DNA of 64,000 nt from positions 3,472,001 to 3,536,000 of the forward strand of contig JARDVN010000001.1 in NCBI GenBank assembly GCA_028994555.1, in the 5' to 3' direction. Position numbers and translations under genes: made by a program. Source of the DNA: Citrobacter amalonaticus (GTDB lineage Bacteria; Pseudomonadota; Gammaproteobacteria; Enterobacterales; Enterobacteriaceae). The stretch's first letter is position 1. Each line of letters begins with the position of its first letter. Positions 9,749 through 19,589 of this stretch are shown here, piece by piece. A model generated the notes under the pieces. The model saw nothing but the letters and a program-made list of their open reading frames with translations, was not told where the DNA came from and searched no databases.

Positions 9749-11240
9749 GTGACTCGCGTGCGGCCTTCGCAAGACTGAACCACATTCCCACCGCCAGCAG
9801 AATCAACAGACTACCGGCACTGCTGAGTGCCACGCTATGCGACCAGGTAAACGCCTGCTTAGCGGCCAGCAGAACAGGCTCTGCGAGTGCCGACGGAAGC
9901 GTCTGCGCCAGTTGTACCGCTTCCCCCCATTGAGGACGAGGCACGCGCTATTTCACCGGCGTTCAGTCCCTCAGGCAGCGCAATCGACGCAGAAAAGCTG
10001 CGGCTGAGCAACAGACCAAAGATGGCAATTCCCAGTCCCGCCCCCCAGCTCGTAGGCCATCGTTTCGATTGCTCCGGCCGCTGCGGCTTTCTCGGCAGGC
10101 GCCGCCGCCATGATCGCGGCCGTTGAAGCCAGCAATGCGCTGGCAGCACTGAATCCCAGCAGCGCCATTAATAGCCAGGCCTGGATTTGCTGGCTACTGA
10201 AATCCGTGGCCGCCAGACCATAGAAACTCAGCGCGCTTAGCGCCATTCCGCCGGTTGCCACCTTCCGTAACCCCAGTCGTGAAACCAGCATCCCGGCAAT
10301 CGGGCCGCTGAATCCGCTGGCAAGCATCACCGGCAACATAAACAATCCCGCCTGATACGGCGTTAAGCCATGAACAAACTGCAGTTCCTGCGCCATTAAC
10401 AGCTCAAAACCGACCAGCGTAATCATCGCCGTCATCGCCATCACCACACCACTTAAAATAATGCGGTGGGTAAAAAAGGCGCATATCAATCATGGGGCGC
10501 TTCGCCGCCAGTTGAATGCGGACAAACTGCGCCAGTAACAGTGCGCCGCTGACAAGCGCCAGCACAATAACGCCAGTGGCAATGTGCCCTTTCAGCGCCG
10601 TTTTCGCGCTGTAAACCAGCAGCAGAATCGCGACAATCAACATGATAGCGTGCCCCAGGTTCAATGATTGATCGCGCCGCCCGTGCTGCTGTGGGACATA
10701 GCGCGCGGTAAGCGCCACCACCACAACAACAATGGGCACATTAATCAAAAACACCGAGCCCCAGTAAAAATGCTCCAGCAGCATACCGCCGACCAGTGGA
10801 CCAAACGCCGCACCGCCGGATCCCACCGCGGCCCAGACGCCCAGCGCCATGTTGCGATGACGCGCTTCACAAAAGGTTGCGCGGATCCCGGCAAGCGTTG
10901 CCGGTACGATCATCGCCGCGCCAATCGCCAGAATGGCACGGGTGGCGATAAGCCAGCTGGCGGTGTGGGCAAAGGCAGCAGCCAGTGATGCGAGGCCGAA
11001 TAACGCCCCGCCGAGCAGCAGCAGGCGTTTAAAGCCGATACGGTCGCCAAGCGCACCCATCGGCAGGACCATCCCTGCCATCACCAGCGAATAAATATCA
11101 ATGATCCACAACAGTTCATTGCCACTGGCACCCAGCGTCATGCTCAGCGTGGGTGCGGCAACGTGCAGCACCGTTGCATCAATCGCAACAGGAATGTAGA
11201 CCAGCACAATAATCACTAACGTTAACCACTGACGAAACAT
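9738..11240 (-). CDS. smvA: SmvA multidrug/methyl viologen efflux pump (frame broken three times)
   Basis: MFS DHA2-family proton antiporter with 14 predicted helices, exporting quaternary ammonium compounds and cationic biocides in its relatives. Motif D1-like DATVLHVAAPTLS (about 22-34), motif A MGALGDRIGFKRLL (about 60-73) and motif C-like GGAAFGPLVGG (about 142-152) are visible. The frame breaks at A6 10472-10477, C6 10041-10046 and C6 9923-9928; with one base fewer in each it reads through for 499 residues to TGA 9738-9740. Three candidate SmvR operator halves lie upstream or near smvR. Location next to ompD matches Salmonella. Confidence 0.88.
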
Positions 11241-11261
11241 AAAACTCCCTGTGTATCCAAA

Positions 11262-11313
11262 CTGGACACGCGTCCAGCTTTACCGATCCTACGGAAAATT
11301 GAACGTATGTCCA
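11262..11313. promoter_or_regulatory. Two candidate SmvR operators before smvA
   Basis: tggac-acgc-gtcca (11263-11276, perfect, extended to ctggac/gtccag 11262-11277) and tgaac-gtat-gtcca (11300-11313) share the pattern TGRAC-N4-GTCCA. A third copy, tgaac-gtcc-gtcca, lies at 18743-18756 before smvR. A TetR-family repressor binding all three would link smvA and smvR. Inference from pattern only. Confidence 0.6.
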
Positions 11314-11403
11314 ACTTTTTGTTCAGCTACGTGATTATCGAAAAACGCGGGTTATTGAATTTGTGAATGATTTTGGCGACGGTGAACGATGGCAATACAG
11401 CGG

Positions 11404-11437
11404 AATAAAACAGCAAGCCGACCTCCAGTGTCGGCTT
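11404..11437 (-). terminator. Terminator of the cat-ben operon
   Basis: aagccgac (11415-11422) pairs with gtcggctt (11430-11437); reading leftward the stem is followed by gctgtttta. It lies 16 bases after the benD stop. Confidence 0.65.
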
Positions 11438-11452
11438 ACGGGCAGAACAACA

Positions 11453-12227
11453 TCAGCCGAGATCGCCCCCGGCAACCGGCAAGGTGACGCCGGTAATATA
11501 GCTGGCGTCATCGCTGGCGAGGAACAGAATGGCATTCGCCTGCTCCGCCAGCGTGCCGTAACGGTGCATCAGACTGCTGTTGACCGTCTGATCAATCACC
11601 TGCTGATACCACGCCTGCTCCTCGGCAGAGGGCGTTTCTTCATTGCGTGGGACGAGGCGCGCCGGGGCATCGGTCCCGCCGGGGGGCCACTGCATTGATA
11701 CGAATGCCGCTGCCGCTGTATTCCATCGCAATCGACCGTGTTAGCGCGTTGACGCCGCCCTTCGCTGCCGAGTACGGCACGCGATTCACCCCGCCGGTAG
11801 CAACGGAAGAGATATTCACAATGCTGCCGTGCCCCTGTTTAAGCATCCACGGGAGCGCCGCACGGCAGCCCCACAGCGTCGGAAACAGCGACCGGCGGAT
11901 CTCCTTTTCTATCTGATCCGGCTGATATTCAGCGAAGGGTCGGGCCCAGATCGTGCCACCGACGTTATTCACCAGCACGTCCAGTTGACCAAAATGCGCA
12001 ACGCCTGCGGCAAAGACCTGCTCGGTGCTTTCCCATTGCTCAAGATCGGCTTCCAGCGCCAGCACCTGACATCCACCGGACGCCAGCGTTGCTGCCAGTT
12101 CATGAACGTGACGTGAACGATCGATAAGCAGTAATCGTGCGCCCTCTTGTGCCGCCTGAATGGCGGTCTGGCGACCAATCCCCTGCGCTGCGCCGGTAAT
12201 GGCCATCACTTTATGGTTAAATCGCAT
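11453..12227 (-). CDS. benD: Benzoate cis-dihydrodiol dehydrogenase (frame broken once)
   Basis: Oxidises the cis-1,2-dihydrodiol of benzoate to catechol with NAD+ and loss of CO2. Short-chain dehydrogenase fold: nucleotide-binding TGAAQGIG near residues 11-18, NNVGG near 87, catalytic Ser in NISSVATGG and Tyr-Lys in YSAAKGG near 153. The frame breaks at G6 11681-11686 (plus strand); with five, it is 257 residues ending at TGA 11453-11455. Last gene of catBCA-benABCD, 9 bases after benC. Confidence 0.88.
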
Positions 12228-12236
12228 AGAGGCTCC

Positions 12237-13254
12237 TTATGCTGCCGCGCTCTGGCTGGCAATAAATTTTTCATACCAGAAACCGGCAGGCGTAATGCCC
12301 CGTTCGCGTAATGCCGTGGTGATGGCGTTGACCATCGGCGGCGGACCACAAAGATAGATATCCACATCCCCCCTGATTGAGCATCGCCTCACTGAGATGA
12401 TCGGTGACAAATCCGCGCTGCGGGCAACCACTTTGCGCATCGGCGACAACCGGTAACCAGCGGAAGTCAACCAGTTTCTGCTGAAAGGCATCCAGCGCAT
12501 CGGTTTTGACCTGGTCGACGTCATAGGTCACGCCATACAACAGCGTAATTTGTCGCTGGCTCCCCTGTGCAGCGAGCGTTTCCAGCATGGAGAGCATCGG
12601 GGCCAGTCCGGTACCACCGGCAAGCATCAACACCGGACGCTCGCCGCGGCGCAGATAGAAACTGCCCATCGGGCCGCTGAGCGTAACGGTATCACCCGAT
12701 TGTCCGCACTGGGTCAGCCACTGGCTCATCAGCCCACCGGGTACATTACGGATCAGAAAGCGCCCTTCGTCACTGCCCGGCAGCGAACTGAATGAGTAGG
12801 CTCGCAACTGCTGCGTCCCCGGAACCTGGATGTTAATGTACTGCCCGGACAGAAAATGAAGCGCGGTATCCGGGCGCACGACCAGCTCTATCGCTGTCTC
12901 AGAGAGCGCATTGATCGCCAGCACTTCTGCATGGGTGCTCGTGATGCTGGTTTTACACTGTGCCGCAGCGACCGGCACGTCAATTACGCAGTCGCTGGAG
13001 GGGATCATCTGGCAGGTCAGCACCTGTCGTGCGGTGGCTTCATCCTCGCTCAGCGCCTCTTCCAGAAAGTCCTCTCCCAGCGCGTAATCACCGCTGACGC
13101 AGTGGCATTTGCAGGTGCCGCAGACGCCGTCGGAGCAATCCATCGGCAGGTTCACCTTCTGCCGGTAAGCGGCATCCAGCACCTTTTCACCGGCGTGACA
13201 TTGAATAAAGCGGGTGATGCCGTCCTCAAAGTTGAGGGCAATCGAAAAACTCAT
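12237..13254 (-). CDS. benC: Benzoate 1,2-dioxygenase reductase (frame broken once)
   Basis: Single-chain reductase moving electrons from NADH through FAD and a plant-type 2Fe-2S cluster to BenAB. The cluster cysteines are in CSDGVCGTCKCHC (about 41-53); the FAD site RAYSFSS near 150 and the NAD site LAGGTGLAPMLSML near 207 follow. The C6 at 12368-12373 shifts the frame just before DVDIYLCGPPPM; with five C the product is 338 residues. ATG 13254 is chosen (GAGGTG box) over the GTG two codons upstream. Confidence 0.9.
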
Positions 13255-13263
13255 AAGCACCTC

Positions 13264-13749
13264 TTAAATATGGTAAACGTCAATCACCTGACGGATATAG
13301 TCGTTATTGAGTCGCACTGTCTTCCGCGTGATGTGTGGCTGGCCGTCCTGTTCAACCAGCGTACAGTGCGTAGTGCCGAAGTAGGCATCGGTGTGCTGAT
13401 AGCGGTGGCTGTAGGTGACCCAGTTGTAGCGCACCTCGATGCCACCTTCTTTCTCGCCCAGTAGTTCGATGTTGCTGATCATATGCGTGGTACGCGGCTC
13501 CGGCGTGCTGGCGCCCGAACGTTCGGTTTTGATGCGGTACACCCGGTCTTCCAGTCCGTCCCGGTTGGGGTAATAGATAAGCGAAATCTCCCGCTGTGGG
13601 TCGCGGGTGGTTTTATCATCATCACCCCAGGCGGGCATCCAGAAAACCACTTTTGGGCTATAGCAATTGAGCCACGCATCCCACTGACGATCGTCCAGCA
13701 ACCGCGCTTCGTAATAGAGAAACTGGCGAACCTGTTCAAGCGTTAACAT
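13264..13749 (-). CDS. benB: Benzoate 1,2-dioxygenase small (beta) subunit
   Basis: 161 residues, the NTF2-like structural beta subunit of a Rieske ring-hydroxylating dioxygenase (alpha3beta3). Recognisable by the N-terminal [20 protein letters not shown] and [12 protein letters not shown] segments of the family. The start overlaps the benA stop by 7 bases, and benC follows after 9 bases, so it is co-translated with both. Intact. Confidence 0.9.
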   Translation of the reverse strand: MLTLEQVRQFLYYEARLLDDRQWDAWLNCYSPKVVFWMPAWGDDDKTTRDPQREISLIYYPNRDGLEDRVYRIKTERSGASTPEPRTTHMISNIELLGEKEGGIEVRYNWVTYSHRYQHTDAYFGTTHCTLVEQDGQPHITRKTVRLNNDYIRQVIDVYHI

Positions 13750-15132
13750 CCGCCCACCTCCACGCGTTGCGTAATCGACTGTTCATATTGCTGACGTTCT
13801 TTTTCCACCGCCGCGAGCATCACGTTTTGCCAGTGATGATGATGAGCGATGTAGAGCGCCTCATCTTCGGATTTCACGCCGCTCAACAGCGGTTTGAATC
13901 CTGCATGTTGCGCATGTTCATCAGGCCCCTCCACCCAGTGCAGCGCGCCGCGACTGAGATCGCTCCACGCCAGATTTTCTCCCAGATAGCCGCGCTGGCA
14001 GGCGCTGAACTCTTCCAGATCGTCGGGGGTTCCCATCCCGCTGACGTTAAAGAAATCTTCATACTGGCGAATGCGTAGCGCACGGGCCTGGTCAGATTCG
14101 CCTTTAGGCGCAAAGCACCAGATCGTCACTTCGGTTTTATCGACCGCGATGGGGCGAATCACGCGGATCTGCGTGGAAAACTGATCCATCAGGTACACAT
14201 TGGGATAGAGACACAAATTCCGTGTCTCATTGACCATCTGGTCGGCGCGATTTTCACCAAATTCCGCCTTTAACCGCTCATGATGATCGTAAACCGGGCG
14301 GACTTCAGGGTTCATCGCCCGCGTCCACAGCAGCATATGACCGTGTTCAAACCCGTAGCCGCCGCCGAGGCTCTTAGACCAGCCGTTGGCATCCACCGCC
14401 CGCGTTCCTTCCGCTTCGTAATTACGGCGCGACATGGTGGAGGCGTAGTTCCAGTGCACCACGCTGACGTGATAGCCGTCAGCTCCGTTTTCCGCACCCA
14501 GTTTCCAGTTGCCTTCATAGACATAGCTGGACGAACCTTTCAGCACTTCCAGCCCCTCGGGAGCCTGATCGACCATCAGATCGATAATTTTGCAGGTCTC
14601 GCCGAGGTAGGTTTCCAGTGCCAGCACATCTTCATTCAGGCTACCGAACAGAAATCCACGATACGAAGCAAAGCGCGGCAGCGATTTCAGATCGTGTGAC
14701 CCGTCATGTTTGAACGTCTCCGGGTAACCGCCGGTACTTTCATCTTTCGCCTTCAGCAATTTGCCGTTATTGCTGAAGGTCCAGCCGTGAAACGGACAGG
14801 TAAAGGAGTTTTTATTTCCGGTTTTACGTCGACATAACATCGCGCCGCGATGCGCACAGCTATTAATTAACGCATGCAGCTCATTCTTTTTTATCGCGGG
14901 TAATAATGACCGGTTGACGTCCCAGGGTCAGAGTAAAATAATCACCAGGCTCCGGGATCTGGCTTTCATGCGCCAGGAATACCCAGTTCCCTTCGAATAT
15001 ATGTTTCAGTTCCAGATTAAATAACTGCTCATCGGTAAATATTGAACGATGGCAACGATAAATATGATTATCACGATCCACAATCAGGGCCTGCGTGATT
15101 TTATCTTTTAATGCCGAGAGCGTTTTTTGCAT
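13743..15132 (-). CDS. benA: Benzoate 1,2-dioxygenase large (alpha) subunit (frame broken once)
   Basis: Rieske non-haem iron oxygenase that adds O2 to benzoate to give 1,2-dihydro-1,2-dihydroxybenzoate. The N-terminal part (14881-15132) has [20 protein letters not shown]; after the break come [12 protein letters not shown] and [15 protein letters not shown], the Cys-His/Cys-His Rieske ligands, then the catalytic-domain motif [15 protein letters not shown] with iron-binding histidines. T6 at 14887-14892 (plus strand) shifts the frame; with five it is 462 residues, about the usual length. Follows catA after about 120 bases. Confidence 0.9.
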
Positions 15133-15252
15133 GAGTGTATCCCTCCTGCGTAATTCAGGATATATATACCCGTCAAATCAAGTTGCAGTTACTTTGGCTG
15201 CGCTCAAATTATTTAGGGTATCAAACGGTACGGGTCAGACAGACGTTGCGAA

Positions 15253-16179
15253 TTATTCCTGTGCGCGCAGTCGGGTAATCCGCTGCTCTTCCTCTGCGTT
15301 CTGCGCTGTGCACAGCGTAAAGTCGAAACAAACTTCAGTATGTTCACCGGCAAGGCCGCGCTGCTGAATCAACGCAGGATCGCTTACCTTCACCGGGTCG
15401 GCAATCAGACCATCACGGGTAGCGAAAGCGAAATCATCCCACAGATACTGGTCACCGTTCAGGTTGATCTGGCTGGTCAGGTGCTTAAAGCCCGGCGCAG
15501 AGACAAAGAAGTGAATGTGCGCCGGGCGGTTGCCGTGGCGGCCGAGTTGATCGAGCAATTTCTGCGTCGGGCCGTCCGGCGGGCAACCGTAACCTGAAGG
15601 CAGAATACTGCGTACGCTGTAGCGCCCTTCGGCGTCGGTACGAATGCGACGGCGCAGGTTGTAGTCGCTCTGGCTCTGATCGAAGAAAGAGTAATTGCCC
15701 AGCGTATTAGCATGCCAGATATCGACAATCGCCCCGGCCACCGGTTGCCCGTGAACATCACGGACCTGGCCGTGCAGCCACATCACTTCGCCCGCATCTT
15801 TACCGTCGTCCATGCGGGCATAGCCATCAGCCAGCGGTGCGTTGGCGACATACAGCGGGCCTTCGATGGTGCGCGGCGTGCCCGTTTCTGCTGACAGACG
15901 AGATTCGATCGCCTCCTGGCGCAAATCGAGAAAATGCTCAAGACCCAGACCGGCAGCAAGCAGTGCCGCTTCCTGACGTCCGCCCAGCTCATGCAGATAA
16001 TTCACCGCATGCCAGAATTCTTCCTGCGTAACATTATAATCATCAATAAGTGTACAAATATCGCCGAGCAGGCGGTGAATAATCGATTTAAAACGTTCAT
16101 TCCCTTCCGGACCATTTAATCCGGCGCCTTCACGTAATAATTTCTGTACGTCATCTTGTTGGATAAAAGAATGGCTCAT
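15253..16179 (-). CDS. catA: Catechol 1,2-dioxygenase
   Basis: 308 residues; intradiol cleavage of catechol to cis,cis-muconate using non-haem Fe(III). The N-terminal helical dimerisation domain (about 1-110) precedes the intradiol fold; Fe ligands are the Tyr in LYVANAPLADGYARM region (about 162), Tyr in RSILPSGYG (about 198), and both His of RPAHIHFFVSAPG (about 222-224). Third gene of catBCA and upstream of benA. Intact. Confidence 0.93.
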   Translation of the reverse strand: MSHSFIQQDDVQKLLREGAGLNGPEGNERFKSIIHRLLGDICTLIDDYNVTQEEFWHAVNYLHELGGRQEAALLAAGLGLEHFLDLRQEAIESRLSAETGTPRTIEGPLYVANAPLADGYARMDDGKDAGEVMWLHGQVRDVHGQPVAGAIVDIWHANTLGNYSFFDQSQSDYNLRRRIRTDAEGRYSVRSILPSGYGCPPDGPTQKLLDQLGRHGNRPAHIHFFVSAPGFKHLTSQINLNGDQYLWDDFAFATRDGLIADPVKVSDPALIQQRGLAGEHTEVCFDFTLCTAQNAEEEQRITRLRAQE

Positions 16180-16243
16180 AATGCGTCTCGCTTATTATTG
16201 TCTGTAGGGTTGTGCCGGATAATTCCGGCATGCGGTACTGATA

Positions 16244-16534
16244 TTATCGGTCGTTACTCTGAATAGACGATGGATGGCGGCACAGTGCTTCGACGCGAAT
16301 ATCCATGAAGGGATATAACGGTAGCGCCATTAATATCCGGTGTAATTCTTCGGCATCATCGACATCAAAAATACTGACATTGGCGTACTGACCAGCAACG
16401 CGCCAGATATGTCGCCATTTGCCGTCTCGTTGTAACTGTTGGGAATACGCTTTTTCTCGCGATTTAATCTCTTCAATTTCATTTGCCGGCATTCCGTAAG
16501 GAATATTCACGGTCATATCCACTTTAAATAACAT
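16244..16534 (-). CDS. catC: Muconolactone delta-isomerase
   Basis: 96 residues, the usual size for CatC. Isomerises muconolactone to 3-oxoadipate enol-lactone. Family features are the N-terminal MLFKVDMTVNIPYGMPANE and C-terminal LPLYPFMDIRVEALCRHPS. Starts 12 bases after the catB stop; catA follows after 64 bases. Intact. Confidence 0.92.
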   Translation of the reverse strand: MLFKVDMTVNIPYGMPANEIEEIKSREKAYSQQLQRDGKWRHIWRVAGQYANVSIFDVDDAEELHRILMALPLYPFMDIRVEALCRHPSSIQSNDR

Positions 16535-16546
16535 TCGCTTCTCCTG

Positions 16547-17673
16547 TTATTCCCGACGCTTGCGGGCATAAAACTGCAATTTGTCCTCATCAAGTTCAAC
16601 CCCCCAGCCCCGGTGTTTGCGGCAGCGTGACGCAACCATCGGCGAATAAGAGCGGAAGGCTAACGATGTCATCTTTTAACAGCAGCGGGCCAAACATCTC
16701 TGTGCCCCACTGCAACGGCAGAGTTGACCAGGCATGCAGTGACGCAACGGTCCCCACGGTGCCTTCAAGCATCGTGCCGCCGTACAGCCCGATGCCTGCC
16801 GCCTGCGCAACGTGCGCCAGTTTCAGCACGCTGGCCGGTCCACCGGCTTTGGCAATCTTCAGCGCATAGGCGCCGCTGAACCCCTGCTGCGCCAGACGAT
16901 AACCGTCGAAATGGCTGGCAACGGATTCATCCGCCAGGATTGCCGTGTGGATGCGTTGACTCAGGCGAACCAGCGCAGCGTTGTTCTCGGCGCTCACCGG
17001 CTGTTCAACCAGAGAGACGCCCATAGCCGCCAGCTCCCGGCATCCTCTGGCCGCAGAAGTGGCGTCCCAGGCCTGGTTGACGTCAACGCGGATACTGGCA
17101 CGATCCCCCCAGCGCTTCCACAATGGCGCGGGTGTGGCGCAGGTCCGTCTCCAGTTCCCGGGCGCCGATTTTCAGTTTAAAAGCCCGATGCCGTCCGGCA
17201 TCCAGCAGTCGCTGCCCTTCTGCAATGTCATTGTCCGTATTGCCGCTGGCGAGCGTCCATAAAACCGGCAATACCGTATTCAGCGCGCCGCCCAGCAGTG
17301 CAGAGACCGGCAAGCCTAATGCTTTTCCCTGCGCATCCAACAGCGCGGTTTCAATGGCTGATTTGGCAAACGTATTGCCTTTGATTGCACTGTGGATACG
17401 CGACGTCAGCGCGTTCAGATTCTCAGCCGGTTGGCCTTTCAACAGCGGTGTGAAATAGTGCGTAATCGCCGACTGAATCGCCTCCGGACTTTCCGCCCCA
17501 TAGCTCAGTCCTCCAATGGTGGTGGCCTCGCCAATGCCGCTGATCCCGTCTGAACGGGTGATTCGAACAATCACCAGCGTCTGGCATCCCATCGTGGTCA
17601 TGGACAGTTTGTGAGGCCGAATTGTCGGAACATCAACCAGCCAGCTTTCAATGCGTTCAACGGTCGCAGTCAT
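16547..17673 (-). CDS. catB: Muconate cycloisomerase (frame broken twice)
   Basis: Enolase-superfamily enzyme converting cis,cis-muconate to muconolactone. The catalytic KLKIG (Lys pair, about residue 168), metal-ligand VDVNQAWD (Asp, about 198), and LLEQP-like VEQPV (Glu, about 224) and ILADESVAS (Asp/Glu, about 249) follow family order. C6 at 17105-17110 and C6 at 16600-16605 each shift the frame; with five C, the product is 374 residues ending GLGVELDEDKLQFYARKRRE at TAA 16547-16549. I start at MTATVERIESW (17673, GGAAG box) rather than the in-frame 17748. First gene of the operon. Confidence 0.88.
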
Positions 17674-17776
17674 CGTTTCTTCCTGAGCATTAATATCATT
17701 ATTTTTCGTGCCACCAGTAATAACCCACGGTGACGGTGCTTTTGACAATAGGTGCGCGCCACGGCGATGGTCAACG

Positions 17777-17805
17777 GCGATAATCGAAATGTTGTGCGAT
17801 AATCG
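17777..17805. promoter_or_regulatory. Direct repeats in the catB-catR intergenic region
   Basis: gcgataatcg occurs twice, at 17777-17786 and 17796-17805, spaced 19 bases apart (about two helical turns), between the divergent catB and IclR-type regulator. A plausible binding site for that regulator; not a known consensus I can match. Confidence 0.45.
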
Positions 17806-17933
17806 GCGCGATTGTTACATTGAAGTTAATAATGTGATCCCTGTAGGAAATTACGGATATTCCGCGGCTCGCGTTTACCGGCGCGGTATAGTTGATGCGG
17901 TTCATGATGTGAATTGCACAGGAGGCGGACGTA

Positions 17934-18731
17934 ATGAGCGAGAAAAATCAGTTAGTTATCAGCAGCCCACAGGCTAAGTCTGACCCTAACTTTATGTTGT
18001 CTCTGGCGCGGGGTCTGGAAGTTCTTAATGCGTTTACCCCTCAGCGTCAGCGCCTGACGATTTCACAACTCAGCCAGAAAACACAGATTTCCCGCGCTGC
18101 GGTGCGTCGCTGTCTTTATACCCTGGCCGCGCTGGGGATGGTGCACAGCCCTGACGGGCGCAGTTATGAACTGCTGCCACGCGTGCTGGCCGTGGGACAT
18201 GCCTATCTCGCCGGTACGCCGCTGGCAAAAGTGGCACAAGCGGCGCTGGATAACCTGGGAAAATCCCTCGGCGAGTCCTGCTCGGCCGCTACGCTCGACG
18301 GTGATAACGTATTGTATATTGCCCGTGCGGCGGTCAATAACCTGCTCAGCGTCGACATCGGGCGCGGTAGTCGGTTACCTGCCTGGGCCACCTCAATGGG
18401 ACGCGTGCTGCTCAGTGCACTGCCCGAGTCACAGTTAGAGGTGACGTTGTCACGCGCTCAACTGCTCCGCTACACCCCGCATACGATATGCGACCTGGCG
18501 GCACTGCGGGAAGAGATTGCCCGCGTGCGAATTCAGGGCTATGCGCTGGCTGACCGGCAGATCGAAGTGGGACTTTGTTCTCTTGCCGTTCCGCTGCTTT
18601 CCCGCTGTGGCACTGTGGTTGCCGCCCTTAACGTCGGGGTGCCGGCGTCATCAATGAGCGCCGCCGCGTTAAAAGAAAAAGCGCTGGCACCGTTGCGCCG
18701 TTCCGCGATGGAGCTTTCGCTTCAACTGTAG
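17934..18731 (+). CDS. IclR-family regulator of the cat-ben operon
   Basis: 265 residues. Winged helix-turn-helix at about 20-80 (LSRGLEVLNAFTP-like start, ISQLSQKTQISRAAVRRCLYTLAALGMV) and a C-terminal IclR effector-binding domain (CSAATLDGDNVLYIARA, RLPAWATSMGRVLLSAL). It resembles PcaR/CatR-type activators of aromatic degradation that respond to muconate or 3-oxoadipate. Divergent from catB with AGGAGG at 17920-17925 before ATG 17934. This operon uses an IclR rather than the LysR-type CatR/BenM found in Acinetobacter and Pseudomonas. Effector unknown. Confidence 0.8.
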   Translation: MSEKNQLVISSPQAKSDPNFMLSLARGLEVLNAFTPQRQRLTISQLSQKTQISRAAVRRCLYTLAALGMVHSPDGRSYELLPRVLAVGHAYLAGTPLAKVAQAALDNLGKSLGESCSAATLDGDNVLYIARAAVNNLLSVDIGRGSRLPAWATSMGRVLLSALPESQLEVTLSRAQLLRYTPHTICDLAALREEIARVRIQGYALADRQIEVGLCSLAVPLLSRCGTVVAALNVGVPASSMSAAALKEKALAPLRRSAMELSLQL

Positions 18732-18742
18732 CGTGTCACAAT

Positions 18743-18756
18743 TGAACGTCCGTCCA
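18743..18756. promoter_or_regulatory. Candidate SmvR operator before smvR
   Basis: tgaac-gtcc-gtcca, embedded in aattgaacgt..gtcca.ctt, the same wider context as 11298-11316 before smvA. It lies 41 bases before smvR, suiting autorepression. Confidence 0.6.
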
Positions 18757-18796
18757 GCTTGTTGATACACTGCCTTTTCTGAAAAAGGGAGGTGAT

Positions 18797-19390
18797 ATGA
18801 GCTATCTCAATAAAGATGAGCGTCGCGAAGTGATATTGCAGGCGGCCATGCGCGTGGCGCTTGAAGACGGCTTTTCTGCCATGACCGTCCGGCGGGTAGC
18901 CACAGAAGCAAAGGTCGCGACCGGACAAGTTCATCACCATTTCACCTCCGCTGGCGAACTGAAATCACAAGCTTTTGTTCGTCTCATTCGTACTCTGCTG
19001 GATGCGGAACGCGTGGCGGCGGATGCCACATGGCGCGCGCGACTGCACACCGCACTGGGTAGCGATGACCGTGGATTCGAACCCTATATTAAGCTCTGGC
19101 GTGAAGCGCAGATCCTTGCGGATAAAGACCCGGAAATCAAAAGCGCTTATCTCCTCACCATGCGTATGTGGCATGAGGAAACGGTCACCATTATCGAAAG
19201 TGGACTCGCCGCCGGAGAGTTCACCACCGCGTCCGCCCCTGCAGACATCGCCTGGCGCCTGATAGCCCTGGTGTGTGGTCTTGATGGCATGTACGTTCTC
19301 GGCATTCAGGAGATGGCCGATCCAGCGTTTGATCGTCATCTGGACCACATGATTACGCTGGAGCTTTTTTCCAGAACGAATAAATGTTAA
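18797..19390 (+). CDS. smvR: TetR-family repressor SmvR
   Basis: 197 residues: N-terminal TetR helix-turn-helix (about 8-55; VILQAAMRVALEDGFSAMTV, VATGQVHHHFTS) and a C-terminal ligand domain (LWREAQILADKDPEIKSAYL). It matches the SmvR family that represses smvA. In relatives smvR and smvA lie next to each other; here 7.5 kb of cat-ben genes separate them. ATG 18797 has a GGGAGGTGAT box. Intact. Confidence 0.8.
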   Translation: MSYLNKDERREVILQAAMRVALEDGFSAMTVRRVATEAKVATGQVHHHFTSAGELKSQAFVRLIRTLLDAERVAADATWRARLHTALGSDDRGFEPYIKLWREAQILADKDPEIKSAYLLTMRMWHEETVTIIESGLAAGEFTTASAPADIAWRLIALVCGLDGMYVLGIQEMADPAFDRHLDHMITLELFSRTNKC

Positions 19391-19589
19391 CCATTTAATT
19401 TTTTATTTACATTTGGTAACACTAAAGCAACCTGTTATTCCCCCCTTCACTCCGCGTGGTTGCACATTCTTATCTATCCTTTCATCAATATTCATAAAAG
19501 CATCTATAAATTCTAAAAAGGGCGTATAGCGCCCTTTGGGCAAACTATTCCTTATTTTTCCTGAACGACGGGCGCATGTGAGGGGCAAT

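Noticed and set aside
15133..15252. Separate benA promoter and operator
   Set aside because: A tatata stretch is present but no convincing -35 box at the right distance; one transcript remains the simpler reading.
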